64,000 bases of DNA from Colletotrichum lupini (lineage: Eukaryota > Ascomycota > Sordariomycetes > Glomerellales > Glomerellaceae), in NCBI RefSeq assembly GCF_023278565.1, contig NC_064675.1, positions 7,254,001 to 7,318,000 of the forward strand, given 5' to 3'. The translations under genes and the position numbers were made by a program. Each line of letters opens with the position of its first letter. Positions within the stretch are counted from its first letter, which is position 1. The notes under the pieces were generated by a model that was given only the letters and a program-made list of their open reading frames with translations, searched no databases and had not been told where the DNA came from. Shown piece by piece: positions 34,791 to 48,577 of the stretch.

Positions 34791-37016
34791 AAAATAACTA
34801 AGCCTTAAAAAGCTTATTTATAATTAGGAGTTCTAAATTTATAAATTTCAATATTAAAAAAAGACTAGTTAGTTTTATTTAGAGTACCCTAAGTAGCTAA
34901 GTCCTCTATAATACGTACTTCTTATATTTTTAAAGACTTTTCCTTAGCTTCTTACTTTTTAACTAACTATATTCTATAAAAGCTATATATCCAGATTAAT
35001 TCGTTATACGTCCTTATTAATTCTTATTATAAATATAAAAACATATATAAAGGGTCCCCTAATTTTTAATAAAAAGAAGTATATAATATAAAATTTAGCT
35101 ATTTATATAACCTAATATTAAAAGGTTTTATATATATTAAAATAAGTATAACTCGCTTTTTAAATAAGTAATAAAAAGTCAGGAGTTATTTTAATTAGTA
35201 GTTAAGTATAAAGCGTAATATATTTAGCTTTTCTTAATATATAATATATAATACGGCTCTAACGGATTGCTTTATTAAAAAAGTAATTCTTTTATTATTA
35301 ATACTTAAAAAAACCTATAAAACATTCTTATTTATAATTTAATAAAATATTATAAATATTAATTTATACTTTATATTAATATTATAAAAGAAATATTTCA
35401 AATTACTTAAATAAAAATGAAGTTAAAAAAGAAATAAATATAAAAATATTTTAAGAGCTTTTATTTTACTAGCTTATTTCTTACTCTTATTTTTATTAAT
35501 TAAGCGCTATTTTTATTTTTATTACCCTATTTAAGCGATTTTATTTTTTAATAAACTTACGTTCTTTATAAGCTTAGTTTATTAAAAACTCGCGCTCTTT
35601 ACGTTCTTATTTAAGTTTAAACTCCTATTCTTTTTATTTTTTATTTTTTTAGATCTTATTAACTCTTATTTATTATTTTTTAAATATAAAATAATTGATA
35701 TTTATTTACGTTTATAATTAAGTAGCTTATTTTTATAAATTATTATAAAGTACTAAGGAACTTAGGGGGCTTCGACTTTTATTTAATAAAAAAGGTACTT
35801 TAAAAAATAAAATACTTACTCCGCGTTAAGACTAAGTATTATTAAAATTATTATAATTATTAAAACTAAAGCTATTAGAGTTCTTATTTTAAAAACTATT
35901 TTATTAATTAGTAACTAAATCCTTATAAGCTCTTTATTAAGTATAAGATAATTCTTTAGTATTAGTTTATAAACTCTTAGCCCGATCTCTTATTTTTCTT
36001 TTTCATTTAATAGTTAATAAGTATTTATTAAAGCGTATTTTAAATATATTTTAACGTTATATTAAATAGTAAAGACGGTTTATAATATTAATATTTTAAT
36101 ATAAAGTTATAATATACTTATAACGCGTTACGAAATCCTATAATATTAAATTCTAATCTTAGTTATGAGTATTATTAAAGTTAGTTAATACTTATAATAG
36201 CTAATTATTAATACGTACTTATTAATTATAGTAAATAGAAGGAGATATTAGCTAGTTTAAATATATAAAACTAAGTAAAAAATCTTAATTATATTTATAC
36301 TATTAAGTATTAGAAGCTAGTTTTTTAAAGAAAACCTTAGTTATTTTATTATAAAACCCGGTTATAATATATAGTTCTCGTTTATATTTTACCTAGTTAG
36401 TATATTACGAAAAGTTTTTTATAAAGTAATGAGTTATTATTAATTAGGCAAGGTATTAATAAGAAATATTTTAAAAACATTTTAGAAACGTTTTCCCTTT
36501 TTAAAATATTTTTAAAATATTTCTATTATAAGCTATATATAGTAAGATATAATACTTATAATAAATTATATTATATAGCTCGTTATAATTAGGCGCCGTT
36601 TAATATTTTAAAAGAGATATTAATATATTATAAGTAGAGTTTATACTATAAAAATAATTTTTATTTAAAAGTTCTTTAATACCTCTTTTAAAATATACGT
36701 AATATAAGTATATATAGTCTTAGACTTACTTAAGCTATGTTTATTAAGGGTTGAACCTTTTAATAAAGTATTTACCCAAACCCTTAATTACTATATTTAC
36801 TTAATCTAAAATAACTTTAAAAAGGCCGGTTTTATAAACGTATTTCTATTAGACCTAAACTTAATACTTTTGCTCTAAAATATTAAATATAGCTCGAAAT
36901 ATATAGTGATATATATATAGTTTTGGTATTTATATAGACCCGTACAAGAGGTAGAGCTTTATAAGTAATATATTAGTAATTTTAAAAATAAAAGTTAAGA
37001 AAGATTTTAAAAATAT
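34791..37016. other. Unassigned RIP-degraded sequence, probable host-element interior (centre)
   Basis: About 2.2 kb with no open frame; the inverted fragment of the 1.1 kb repeat lies within it. I recognise no domain. Confidence 0.45.
35030..35283 (-). repeat. Inverted, 3'-truncated fragment of the 1.1 kb repeat
   Basis: The reverse complement of about 35283 to 35030 follows the first ~250 bp of copies 1 and 3 (GCAATCCG, the GTATTAAG region, GGGG.CCCTTTATATAT), then diverges. The C-rich 5' tip is lost. Limits are approximate. Confidence 0.6.
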
Positions 37017-38158
37017 CCCCCCCGACGGAGCAATCCGCCGGGGCCGTACCGTATATTACGTATTAAAAAAAACTAGGTATATTACGCTTTATACTTAATT
37101 ACTAATTAAAATAGCTCCTAACCTTCCCCCGCTTCTAGCTATTTAGAGGGCGAGCTATATTTATTTTAATATATATAAAACCTCTTAATACTAGCCCGTA
37201 TAAGTAGCTAAATCTTATATTATATACTCCTTTTTATTAAAGATTAAGGGGCCCTTTATATATTCCTTTATATTTATAATATAACTTATATTAAAGGGAT
37301 TTTTAGCTCTATAAAATATAATTTCTAAGCTAGTATTAATATATTAGATTTTAATATCCGTATTAGCCCGGCTATTTATAGCGTTTATATTATTACTTAG
37401 CTAAATTCCGTATTATTAAAAAGTACTTTATTAATCCTCGGGCGTACTTATATTAACTATGATAGTTATAGCGTCGAACTAGCTAAAGAGGGCGCCTAGC
37501 CTAAGAGGGGCAAACTTATTAACGGGTATTTTTAGAGTTCTAACTTACTAATTACTAACTATATACTAAGAGATTCTTATCGAGGTAGTATTTTAACTAG
37601 CTAACGTCTTAATTAGTTATCTAACTAACTATCTAAGTAGTAGTTTATATATTAATAGGTTTATTTAGTAAATTTATTTAGTAGATTTATTTAGTTTAAA
37701 TAGAGCTTTAAGCGATATTAAAAGCGATAAGGATAGAAAGAATCTTTACGAGCTCTAAGTAATAAATATTAGCCTATTTAGCCCTTTTTCTAAAAACCTT
37801 TACGTTATTATTAAAATTTAGAACCTTTGCGGTTAAGGAAGGCTATTTCTAATTATTACGGCTAATTATTATGGCTAATTATTACGGCCGACTTTTATTA
37901 TTAACCTTTTTAGCTAGCGCCGCTACGTAAATATATTACTTAGCCTATAATTATTAAGTAATAAAATAGCTTACTTATTCCGAATTATATAGCGGTTTTT
38001 ATATTAAAAATATTATATTACGTTAAGCGCGTGCTTAGGGTATATTATATATATTATATAGTTAAAAAGTATACTATATTATATAATTTCCTTTAAAAGC
38101 GTAATCCCGTTAAGGTCGATCTTTTGTACTTATAAAGCCGGAAAAAAAACTATTATAT
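37017..38158 (+). repeat. 1.1 kb repeat family, copy 3 (best preserved 5' end)
   Basis: 1,142 bp. The 5' end folds as CCCCGACGG-AGCAAT-CCGCCGGGG (37020-37043), a 9 bp stem with one A/C mismatch and a 6-base loop. Flanks TTTAAAAATAT and TTTAAAAACAT (11 bp, one C/T change) are the target duplication. Confidence 0.85.
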
Positions 38159-38169
38159 TTTAAAAACAT

Positions 38170-38562
38170 TTTTAATATTATAATATACCTTTTTTACTAT
38201 TCTAGCTATATTAGCCCTAGATAATTTCTTACTAACCTATACCTTTTATATATTTATAGTTTATATTAACTATAAACGACTTTATATTGTCGAACTTTTA
38301 TTATTCTTCTTATTTTTAAAAAAAGTAGATAACTATATAGTTAATATTAAATTAGTACGTATATGAAATATACTATATACTTATTATAATATTAAAATGG
38401 CTATTTCCTTATATTTATAGAAAACCTTATATATATTCGCTTATTTACTTCTTTTTATTACTATAATATAAGAGCTAAGGTCTAACTTCCCTTAAGAAAT
38501 AAAAGAATTTATTATTTATAAATAATATATTATAAAAAGTCCATTTTTATAAAACTTTAAAT
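38170..38562. other. Spacer between repeat copies 3 and 4
   Basis: About 390 bp of RIP-degraded sequence with no recognisable content, probably part of the host element. Confidence 0.45.
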
Positions 38563-39572
38563 CTCCCTAATAGAGTAATCTGCCAGGGCCGTATTATATA
38601 TTACGTATTAGGGAAAACTAGGTATATTACGCTCTATACCTAATTACTAATTAAAACTCCCGACCTTTCCCTACCCGTTTAAAAGGTAAGCTATACTTAC
38701 TCTAACGTATATAAAACCTCTTAGTACTAGCCCGCATAAGTAACTAAATCTCGTATTATATACTCTTTTTTATTAAAAGTTAAGGGGCCCTTTATATATT
38801 CTTTTATATTTATAATATAACCTATATTAAAGGGATTTCTAGCTCTATAAAGTATAATTTCTAAATTAATATTAATATATTAAATCTTAACGTCTATATT
38901 AGCCTAGCTATTTATAGTGTTCGTACTATTACTTAGCTAAATTCTATACTACTAAAAGGTACTTTATTAATCCTCGGGCGTACTTACGTTAGCTACGATA
39001 GTTATAGCGTCGAGCTAGCTAAGAGCGCCCAGCCCGAGAGGGGCAGACTTATTAACGGGTATCTTTAATAAAGTAATAGTTTATATATTAATAAGTTTAT
39101 TTAATAGATTTATTTAGTAAATTTATTTAGTTTAAATAGAGAGTAGTTTTAGGCGATATTAGAAGCGATAAGAATAAAAAGAATCTTTATAAGCTTTAGT
39201 ATGAGTAATAAATATCAGCCTATTTAGCCCTTTCTTTAAAAACCTCTACGTTACTATTAAAGTTTAGAACTTCTATAGTTAAAAAAGGTTATTTTTAACT
39301 ATTACGGCTAATTATTATAACTAACTATTACGGCTAACCTCTATTATTAACTTTTCTAACTAGTACTACTACTAAAAAAGTAGCTTACCTATCCCGAATT
39401 ATATAGCAGTTTTTATATTAAAATTACTATATTACGTTAAGTGCGTATTTAGGGTATATTATGCGTATTATATAATTAAAAAATATACTATATTATATAA
39501 TTTCTTTTAAAAGCGTAATCCCGTTAAGGTCGATCTTTTATACTTATAAAGCCGGAAAAAAAACTACTATAT
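38563..39572 (+). repeat. 1.1 kb repeat family, copy 4
   Basis: 1,010 bp in the same orientation as copies 1-3, with the same ends (CTCCCTAATAGAG... and AAACTACTATAT) and a ~130 bp internal deletion relative to copy 1. The flank AAAACTTTAA (10 bp) is repeated on both sides. Confidence 0.8.
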
Positions 39573-39582
39573 AAAACTTTAA

Positions 39583-40875
39583 TAAATATTTATAATTATT
39601 TACCCCTGATTCTTAGCTAGGAATTCTTAGAATTAAGGAGATCGAAAAAAAGCGTTTAGACTTATACTTAGTTTATTAATCCTCTAAAGAACTTAAAAAA
39701 TACTTTAAATAATAGTTTTTAAAGTTTTATTTAGTAATAATAGAAAATAGTTATATTTATTATAAGACGTTAAAATAATAAATAATATTATTTTAATACT
39801 TTTTAAAATAAAGTATTAATATTTAATAGAATATTTTACTATTTTAAGTTTAAGTAGTAGTTTAAAATAAGTTTTATTTAGTTAGTAATAACTTAGCCTT
39901 ATCCCTTAATAAAGTATTTAATAAGCTTATTATAAATAGGACGTTTTTAATAATTCGATATAAATATATAGTGTTCTTAACCCCTTCTTTTTGTAAATTA
40001 TATATCTGTTTTATTTATAACTACTTTAATATATTATATATAATATTTCTAATCTAATAAAATTAGATAAAAGTAGTAATTTATAAGTCTTTATAAAGGA
40101 TACGAATTTTAGTATACTAAGATCTATTACTAAAAACTAATAAGCTCTTATTAAGTTTTTTATACGTTATTTATATTATTTTATTAAGTAATCTTATATA
40201 TATACTATATTATATCTTCCTTAGTTTAAGGAAGTATATTATATTCTATTTTTAATATATAACGCCTTTTTTAAATTTAGCGTATATAATATAAATAGTA
40301 CCTTATTTAAAAAAAAACGATTAGAAATATTCTTAAAACGTTTTTAAAACGTTTTTAAAATGTTTTTTAGATAACCGGACTTACTTAATAATCTTTTTTA
40401 TAATATTAAATATCTTAACTCTATTTCGTAATATATTATACTTCTTAACGAGGTCCTTTAAAATAATTATATAATAAAAGTCGTTATAAAGTATATATAA
40501 ATAAGCTTTACTACTTTAATAAGTATAATAATATTGCGTTATTAATATATTTCCTAAGATAATACTAATTATTAAAAAACTAATAATACCTCGTTAGGTA
40601 TTATATTAAATCTACTATTCTTTAATAATTCCTAATATTAAGAAATAAAAAGTTAAATATATTATATCTTATAGCCGCTCGATTTCTTTTATAAATAAGG
40701 CTTTAGTTAAGATAATAAGCGCAACTCTATTATTAGTAATTAGAAGAAACTTAAGTATACTAGCCGTATATTAAAGTTATTATACTATAATAATACCTCG
40801 GTTATTTTAAGTTTTAGTACGGATATTTAAGCTATTAGAAATAATAATATAATTATTAGAATTATTATTTATAAC
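39583..40875. other. Unassigned RIP-degraded sequence, probable host-element interior (right of centre)
   Basis: About 1.3 kb, no open frame. Contains short runs such as repeated AAACGTTTTTA near 40320-40370. No domain recognised. Confidence 0.45.
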
Positions 40876-40880
40876 CTAAG

Positions 40881-41431
40881 TATTACGACTTAATATATAT
40901 AATAAGGCCAGGGCCTCGCCCTATAAGACCTATAGCGGCTACTATACTATATATATAAAAATATAGACTTAGAATAACTCCTCTTAAAATAAAAAAACTA
41001 TAAATAAGTTACGTAACTATAATTATATAATAAAATAAAAAACGGACGCTTATAAATAAGTAAGACGGACGATTATAAATAAGTAAAATAGATAACTATT
41101 TAGTAAACCGTTAGATAATAATAAATAAAAATATTATAAAAGATATATTTAGGAACGAGATTTATATATAATATAGACTTAAGCTAGGCTTAAGAATAGA
41201 CTTTTATAGCTTTTTTAATAATTAACTTAATATTAAATCTTATAATCGCTTTTAGCTATTCTTTTTAAGAACCCTTTTTAATAAGATTACGATTAATTAC
41301 TAAAGCTTTATTTATTTTACGACTTATAAATATAGCTTTAGAGAAGCTATTTATAATTATAATACTATTTATTTAGTACTTATAGCCTTAATTTTTATTA
41401 ATATACTTATTATAACTAGCTAGTTATAATA
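40881..41431 (+). repeat. 5' LTR of the gypsy element
   Basis: 551 bp, near-identical along its length to 48578-49128, with scattered transitions. It contains AAGGCCAGGGCCTCGCCCTA, a GC-rich landmark shared by both LTRs. Confidence 0.93.
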
Positions 41432-42638
41432 CTTTAATTATTCTTATTTAGTAAGTTAACTTTATAAAACTTATTAATTAGTAAAACGAACGACGATATT
41501 TTTTAAGACCCTAAGTACCCCTTTATTTAATTTTTAAAAACCCGTTAACTTAGTTAGCGAGCTAACTAAGGCTAAGGACGACGAGATACTTAATATTATT
41601 TATAACTTTAATAGTAATATAGTTTTTAAAAAAGTAAATTATAAGAAAATATAACGTATTATTAAAAAGAGTAGTAAGTAGAATAAAAACCTTGCGGAGC
41701 TTTTTAATAATAACTCTACTTAAATAGCCGTAATTTTAATTAAAAATAACGAAAATATTACTATTTTTTAAAATATAGTTAATAAAGCTATAACTAACTT
41801 AGGAATTAAAAAAAAAGAAGTAAATAACTTAAAATAAGAAGTTAGAACCCTCCGAGCCGCTATTAATATTATTAAAACTTTTATAAATAGATAAAAAAAA
41901 CTTAAGCTTAATATACTTATTATTTTTAATAGAACTACTAAACGTCTTAAGGGATTTCTAATTTAGATTAGAACTAATTAAACGTTCTATATTACTAACT
42001 TTTATAATAAGACTAAATAAGTTATTTACGTAATAGCCTTTTTTAAAAAACGAGCCCTAGAGTAATTCGAGCCTTTTTAAAAAGAATTCCTTAGTAATAA
42101 CGGTTATTTATTATACTATAACGAAAAGATTACGAATATTTTTAATAGTATAATAAGATTTTAGAGCGCCCTTAAATCCCTATTTTAAGACCTTAATAAA
42201 AAACGATAAACTAAAGAAAACCTAGCTAACTTTTAATAAACTAAGTCCGCTTCGTATTACGCTACTAAGTTTAAAAAGCTCGTAATATAACTTAATTTTA
42301 TTAAAAAAACCCGTATCTTTTCGTTTTATTAAGGACTAAAGAATAGAGTCAAGGACGAACTTAGTAAAATAAAAATACTAATAGATTTCTTATATTATAT
42401 CGAGCTCGTTATTAAAATCGATACTTAATTATATAAATAATATAAAAGAAAAGGGAGAAGTACGGCGCCCTTGAGCTAATTTTAATAAAAAATATTAGAG
42501 CTATAGTAAACTACTAAGTAATTACTAAAATAACTTAAGAAATTAATAATAACAAAGCACGTTTTATAAATAATATAGAGGACTTATAAACCTTAGCGTT
42601 ACTAAACGTAAAAAAGTACTATAAAAAAAGATTTTAAA

Positions 42639-42680
42639 TATTATAACTACGATAAACTAAGATATATAGCTAGAGATTAT
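42639..42680 (+). pseudogene. RIP-altered CCHC zinc knuckle of gag
   Basis: The frame reads YYNYDKLRYIARDY, with spacing of CX2CX4HX4C. Tyr stands at each Cys and at the His position, and Asp/Arg stand for Gly, all explained by G-to-A or C-to-T changes. This marks the end of gag. Confidence 0.75.
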
Positions 42681-44809
42681 TAATAACCTAAGCGTATTTA
42701 ATATTAACTTATTTTAAAAAAGTAAGCTAATATTATAAGTAAAAAGGTCCTTTATAAATAACTCTTATAAATAGCTTACTATAATAATAACTACTTTACT
42801 TATTAAAATAGTAAAGAATAAATAAGATAGTATTTAAAATAACCTTAAAATAAGGGACAATCCGGATACGATATTATACTATTTATTAGGACCCTAGCGG
42901 TAATAATAAAAAAAGATATTTACTTATTAACCCTATATTTTTAAAAAAAAAAAATATTAAATATATTACTACGCTTTTTTAGATTTATAAAAATATAAAA
43001 AAAAAGCTAAGATAGACCTCGTTATAAAAAATATACTTTATTTTTTTTAAAAAAACGAGTTAAATAAAAATACCTAGCTAATATAAAAGAGTAGCTCTTT
43101 AAATTTAAAAAAGAGGACCTAATACTAAAGAAATTATAAATAGCCTCGTTTATATAGTACGACGAAACTATATAAACTAAAAATAATTAATTAAGTCTAT
43201 TTATATAATACGAAAAGTAAACGGTAATAGAAAATTTATTTATAAAGTTAAGGAGTAGCTCGAAAACCTCTTACGCAAAAATAATATTAAAATAATTAAA
43301 AAACTAACTCTTAACTTCGGAATTATAAAAAAAACTTTTAACTTTAACTTTAAAAAAAAGATATTAAAATAAGAACTAGCTTTTTTTATCTTAACGAAGT
43401 AAAATTATTTTATAATTCAGACGAACTTTATAACGTTACTTAATAACGTACTTAAATAGAGATCGATTATAAAATACTACTTAATATTAACAATACTAGC
43501 TTTAAAAAAAATAACGACGAACTATAATATAAATTTATTTATTTATTTAAAAATAATTAAACTATTTAGTTTTATAAAACTAAAAAACATAAAAAAGTTA
43601 TAATAACTTTTTATATAAATAAAAATTACTTTCTACTTAACCCTAAAGATCCCTTTTATAAAGAATTATTTTAAGTAGAGTATTTAAATAATAAGTACTT
43701 TTAGTACCTCGTATATAAATAAAATAATTACTTTTATTTATAAAGATATAATAATAAGCTTATTAAAGATATTTATATAAAAAACTAATTACCTAGCTAA
43801 ATATTACTAAGTTTTAATAATAATAATAAAGTAATATTCGGCCTAGACCCTAGCTTTTTTATAAAGTACTTTAATAATAAAAATATAAAATAGGAAGATT
43901 ATAAATATAACTAATATTAAGTTTATCATATTAAAAAAGCTAAGGCTTAAAGAGAATAATAAAACTACGTAAACAAGGCGCTTAGTAAAAAAAACGTATA
44001 ATAAAAAACTAAAAAAACTAATTATAAAAAAATAATAAAAAATAAGAATAAAAGAAAAGTTCCTATATATAACTAAATAACGTAACGACGTATATTTATA
44101 AATTAACCTCGATATTTATAGACGAGGATTAAACGCTATTATTAATAGTAATATATAAAAAAGTTATATCTTATTAAGGATAATAAATAAACTTAACTTA
44201 TTATAAGTATAAAAAAATAATTTATATTAACTATAAATAGTAAAAAGAGAACGAGTTAATTATAATTATAAATATATTAATTAAAAAACTATATACCTCT
44301 CGATATATATTAATAATTAATAAAAATAATTATAATATAATATTATAAAAATAAGAAATATCGACGTTATCTTAGGAATCTCGTAGTTATAAAAGTATAA
44401 CTTAAAATAGATTAGACTACTAGCTAAGTCCTTTAAAAAAATCTAATTACTAAATAACTTAAAAAGAAAAAGGGTTTAAATAGATTTTTAAAAACTCTTA
44501 AAAAACGAAAATAAATATAATATATAGCTTTTATTAAAATAATAAAAAGCTCTAAGAAGTTTATAATTAATATTAACAATCGGGGATCGTAATAATTTTA
44601 AATGATACCTAAGAAGTACTAAATATATATAAAACTATTTATAAAACCTAAAGAAATAAGATTATTAAAATATAATAATTAAAATATAAAACTCGAACTT
44701 AAAAAAAGAACGTAACCTAGGTTCTTTTTAATATATTTAATAAATTAAAAAGAATAAGAATACTTTAACAAATATATTAATAAAAAACTCGAGAAAGGAC
44801 TTATTTAAC

Positions 44810-45200
44810 TATCGAATTCTTTTATAAAATTACTTTAATTCTTTATATTAAAAAAAGGAATAAAAAGACGAAAATTAGTTATTAATTATAAAAACCTTAA
44901 CGAAATTATAAAAAAGAATTATTATTTTTTATTATTTATTACTAAACTTAGAAATTTATTTTATAAAACTAACTAGTTTATTATTATAAATCTTAAAAAA
45001 GTATTTAATTAGATTTAGATTAAAAAAAAAGACGAATAGAAAACAATATTTTAAACTTATAGAAGATTCTTTAAATACTTCGTTATACTTTTTAAACTTA
45101 TTAACACTCCGGTAACTTTTTAAATAATAATTAATTACGTACTTTAAGAGTATATTAATATCTTTATTATTATTTATATTAATAATATTCTTATTTTCTC
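44810..45200 (+). pseudogene. Ty3/gypsy reverse transcriptase remnant (full-length copy)
   Basis: Colinear with 28801-29200. The landmark motifs (NYKNLNEI region, the MPFGL position read as VLFKL, the YLDDI position read as YINNI) are present with RIP-type changes and stops. Confidence 0.8.
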
Positions 45201-47748
45201 CCCTAATTTTAAAATATATAAAAAGTATATTTATATAGTATTTTAAAAGCTCTAAAATACTAAGCTATATACCGAACTCTCTAAATACGAGTTCTATATA
45301 TAAAAAATAAACTTTTTTAAATATATTATTATACTAAAATAAATTTATATATAAATATTAAAAATAGAAGTAGTTAGAAATTAGCTTATATTATAAAACG
45401 TTAAAAATATATAAGGATTTTTAAAATTTATTAATTCTTATTAATAATTCTTTAAAAGTTATATTAATATAATTAGACCTCTTTATAACTTAATATAAAA
45501 AAATACCCTATTTATTTAGGATCCTAAGTATAAGGAAGTATTTATTAAAATTAAAAATATAGTTATTTCTAAACTAGTTATTATAATCTTAAATCCCTAA
45601 AAACTTTTTAAAATTAAGACCGACGCCTTAAACTTTACTATAAGAGCGGTTTTAAAATAATAAAACGAATAAAGAAAGCTTTATTTATATTATTTTTATT
45701 TTAAAGTATTTTATAAAATAAAATAAAATTAATAAATTTATAATAAAGAACTAATAGCTATTATTAAAATATTTTAAAAATAGAAATTATAGTTATTTAA
45801 AACTAAATACGAAGTTATAGTTTATATAAACTATAAAAACCTTATAAATTTTATAATAAATAAGAACTTAAATAAGTAATAAGTTAAATAGAGCGAATTC
45901 CTATTTAAATTTAATTTCTAAATTATTTATTAAAAAGGTTTACAAAATAATAAAGTAAACGCTCTTAATAAAAGACCTAATTACGAAGTCGCGGTCCCTA
46001 AAAAAATATAAATTATCTTTAAGTAAGAAAAGAACAGTAGTTTTATATTAATTATAAAACTCTTTATAATAACTAAAAGGATTAATATTAGCTCGATTAA
46101 AAGAATAACCCCCGAGCTTATTATAAAAATTTATAATATATTAGTATACGGTTACTAAAAAATTACTAAAATATAAAAACAGATTTACTAGTATTATAAT
46201 AAATCTACTATATATACTAAAATCGTAAAAGTAATTAAGAATTATATAACTTATAAAAAAAATAGAAATAGCCCGTATAAACTATATAACGAGCTATAAT
46301 TATTATAATTACTAATAGAAACATAATAATTAATTATATAGGATTTTATTATTAAATTACTAAAGTCTAAAGAATTATTTATTAAAATATAGTATAATAG
46401 TATTTTAGTTATAATTAACTAACTTATTAAGTTTACTTATTTTATTTTTTATAAAGAATTTAGTACAATAAAAAACTTAGTATACGTATTTATTAAGGTT
46501 ATACTTTTAAATTACGGTTTACTAAAAGAAATTATCTTTAATAAAAATAAACTATTTATTTCGAAGTTTTAAAAATCTCTAATTTTATAACTTAGTATAA
46601 ACTATAAATTATTAATATTACTTTATTTATAAACCGATAGATAAATAAAAAGAATTAACTAGATCCTTAAAATATACTTTTGTTATTATATAAATTATAA
46701 CTAAAATAATTAAGTAATACTTTTATTAATAGCCTAGATTATATATAATAATATAGTTAATAAAAGTATAAAAGAATCTCCGTTTTATTTTAATTACGGA
46801 TTCTAACTAATAATATATAAAGAAGTATAATAAGGACTATAAGCTATAAGAGCTATAATAAACGTAAATAAACTTAAGGAAATTTATAAATAAATATTAA
46901 TAAACCTTAAGTTCGTACGATAATATATATAAAAAAAACGTAAATAAATTAAGAATTAGAGGATTATCCTTAAAAAAGGGGGATAGTACTTATTTCTTTT
47001 ACTATAATATTAAAATAAAACGACTAAATAATAAACTAAAATATAAAAAACTTAGGCCTTTTAAAATTATTAAAAAAGTCTTATTAATTAATTATAAATT
47101 AAAATTATTAAATACGATATAATATTATTTTATTTTTTATACTTTATTACTTAAGCTCGTATTAAAAAGATTATATATAAAAAATTATATTATTATTAAA
47201 CTAAACTAATTAGAGTATAAAGTTAAATAAATTATTAATTATAGAGTTAAGAATAAAATACGAGAATTCCTTATTAAATAAAAAAGCTATAAATATAAAA
47301 AAAATATATAAGAACTTATTACGAACCTCTAGAACTCTTAATAGCTTCTTAAAGAATATTAAAATTAAAATTAAAATTAAAATTCTTAATTATTACGGCG
47401 TCTTAGTTAATAACTTTAAAAATATTATTAGCTTATACCTCCCGGGCTACTAAAGAAGTATTTTTAAAATCCTTAAAAAACTCCTTTAATATAACTTAAC
47501 TCTTTTTAAATACTATTCGCTTTTAAAAATAAAGACGTTTTAATTTAAATAACGATTTATTTAACTTAGCTTAAGCTTATTAATAAGCCTTAGCCTTTTT
47601 TTTTAACTCCGTAGCTCTTTTATAAAACTATAACTCTTTTACTTCTTTTTTATAATTAAAATAATTAGAATTTATTACTAATTAATTAACTATACTTAAT
47701 TAGTTAGATTTAATAAAATAGAACTATAATATTTATAAATATAAATAG

Positions 47749-48262
47749 TGTTACGAAGGTAACTTTGTTTACCTTATTATTCGCCTTATTATCAATATTA
47801 CGTAAGCAAACTATATACCATATTAATCTACGATTTCTATAGATTATTATAGGTATTGATTATGTAAGCAATACTGCTTATATAAGCTTACGTGAGCAAT
47901 GGAAAGTACTAGAAAGTAACTGAATAATCTGGAATTTACTCGAGGCGGAATTACGTACTACGATTACGCATTCACTTACGTATACGCTTATTAATTATAT
48001 CGTAATTAATGAGCAATAGAATATTCTAGTAGGAGGTTTTTATGCCTATATGTAGGCGTGTATTTGCCTACCTAGACCTTTCGTTAAGCAAGCAACTTCT
48101 CATATAGTAATTTAACTATATTACTCTCTTTACTACAAAAACCTCTTTTATATACGCTTATATCCCCTATATTCATATATTCTTGCTTCTATATGAATAT
48201 TCACTCTTTATATCCTTTATAAGAATATCCCGCATTACCTCGTTAAAGCTATACGTGCTAGA
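47749..48262. mobile_element. Probable solo LTR, much less RIP-mutated, nested in the gypsy element
   Basis: 514 bp starting TGTTACGAAGGTAACTTTG, flanked by AATAG at 47744-47748 and 48263-48267. Unlike everything around it, it keeps many TpG and CpA dinucleotides (TGC, GCA, CAA), so it arrived after most of the mutation. The 5' TGTTACG is typical of fungal LTRs. The 3' end (GTGCTAGA) lacks the usual CA, so the right boundary is uncertain. Confidence 0.55.
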
Positions 48263-48577
48263 AATAGTATTAATAGAAGTAGTATATAAAATACCTAAAT
48301 AATAATATATTCCGTAAATATTAAAGTTAAAAAGAACTAAATAATAAATACTCCGTAAATAATAATTTAAATAAGGTATTATTTTAATACCCTCGTTAGA
48401 AAAACGAATAATATATAATAATTTATAATAAAACGTAGCTATTTAAAATTTCGATTTTTTAATTCGACTTAATATCGTATTAATATATTTTAAAAAAACG
48501 CTTAACGATTCCCTAATTTAAGAATAGACGACCTATTTATAAGCCTAGAGGACTAGACCTTTAAGAAGAGAAGCTAA

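Noticed and set aside
37017..38158. Helitron identity for the 1.1 kb repeat because of its terminal hairpin
   Set aside because: Helitrons insert at AT without target duplication and end in CTRR; this family makes 10-12 bp duplications.
24686..39572. CRISPR-like or regular repeat array
   Set aside because: Copies are ~0.8-1.1 kb, irregularly spaced and each has its own target duplication, so they are dispersed transposon-like copies in a eukaryote.
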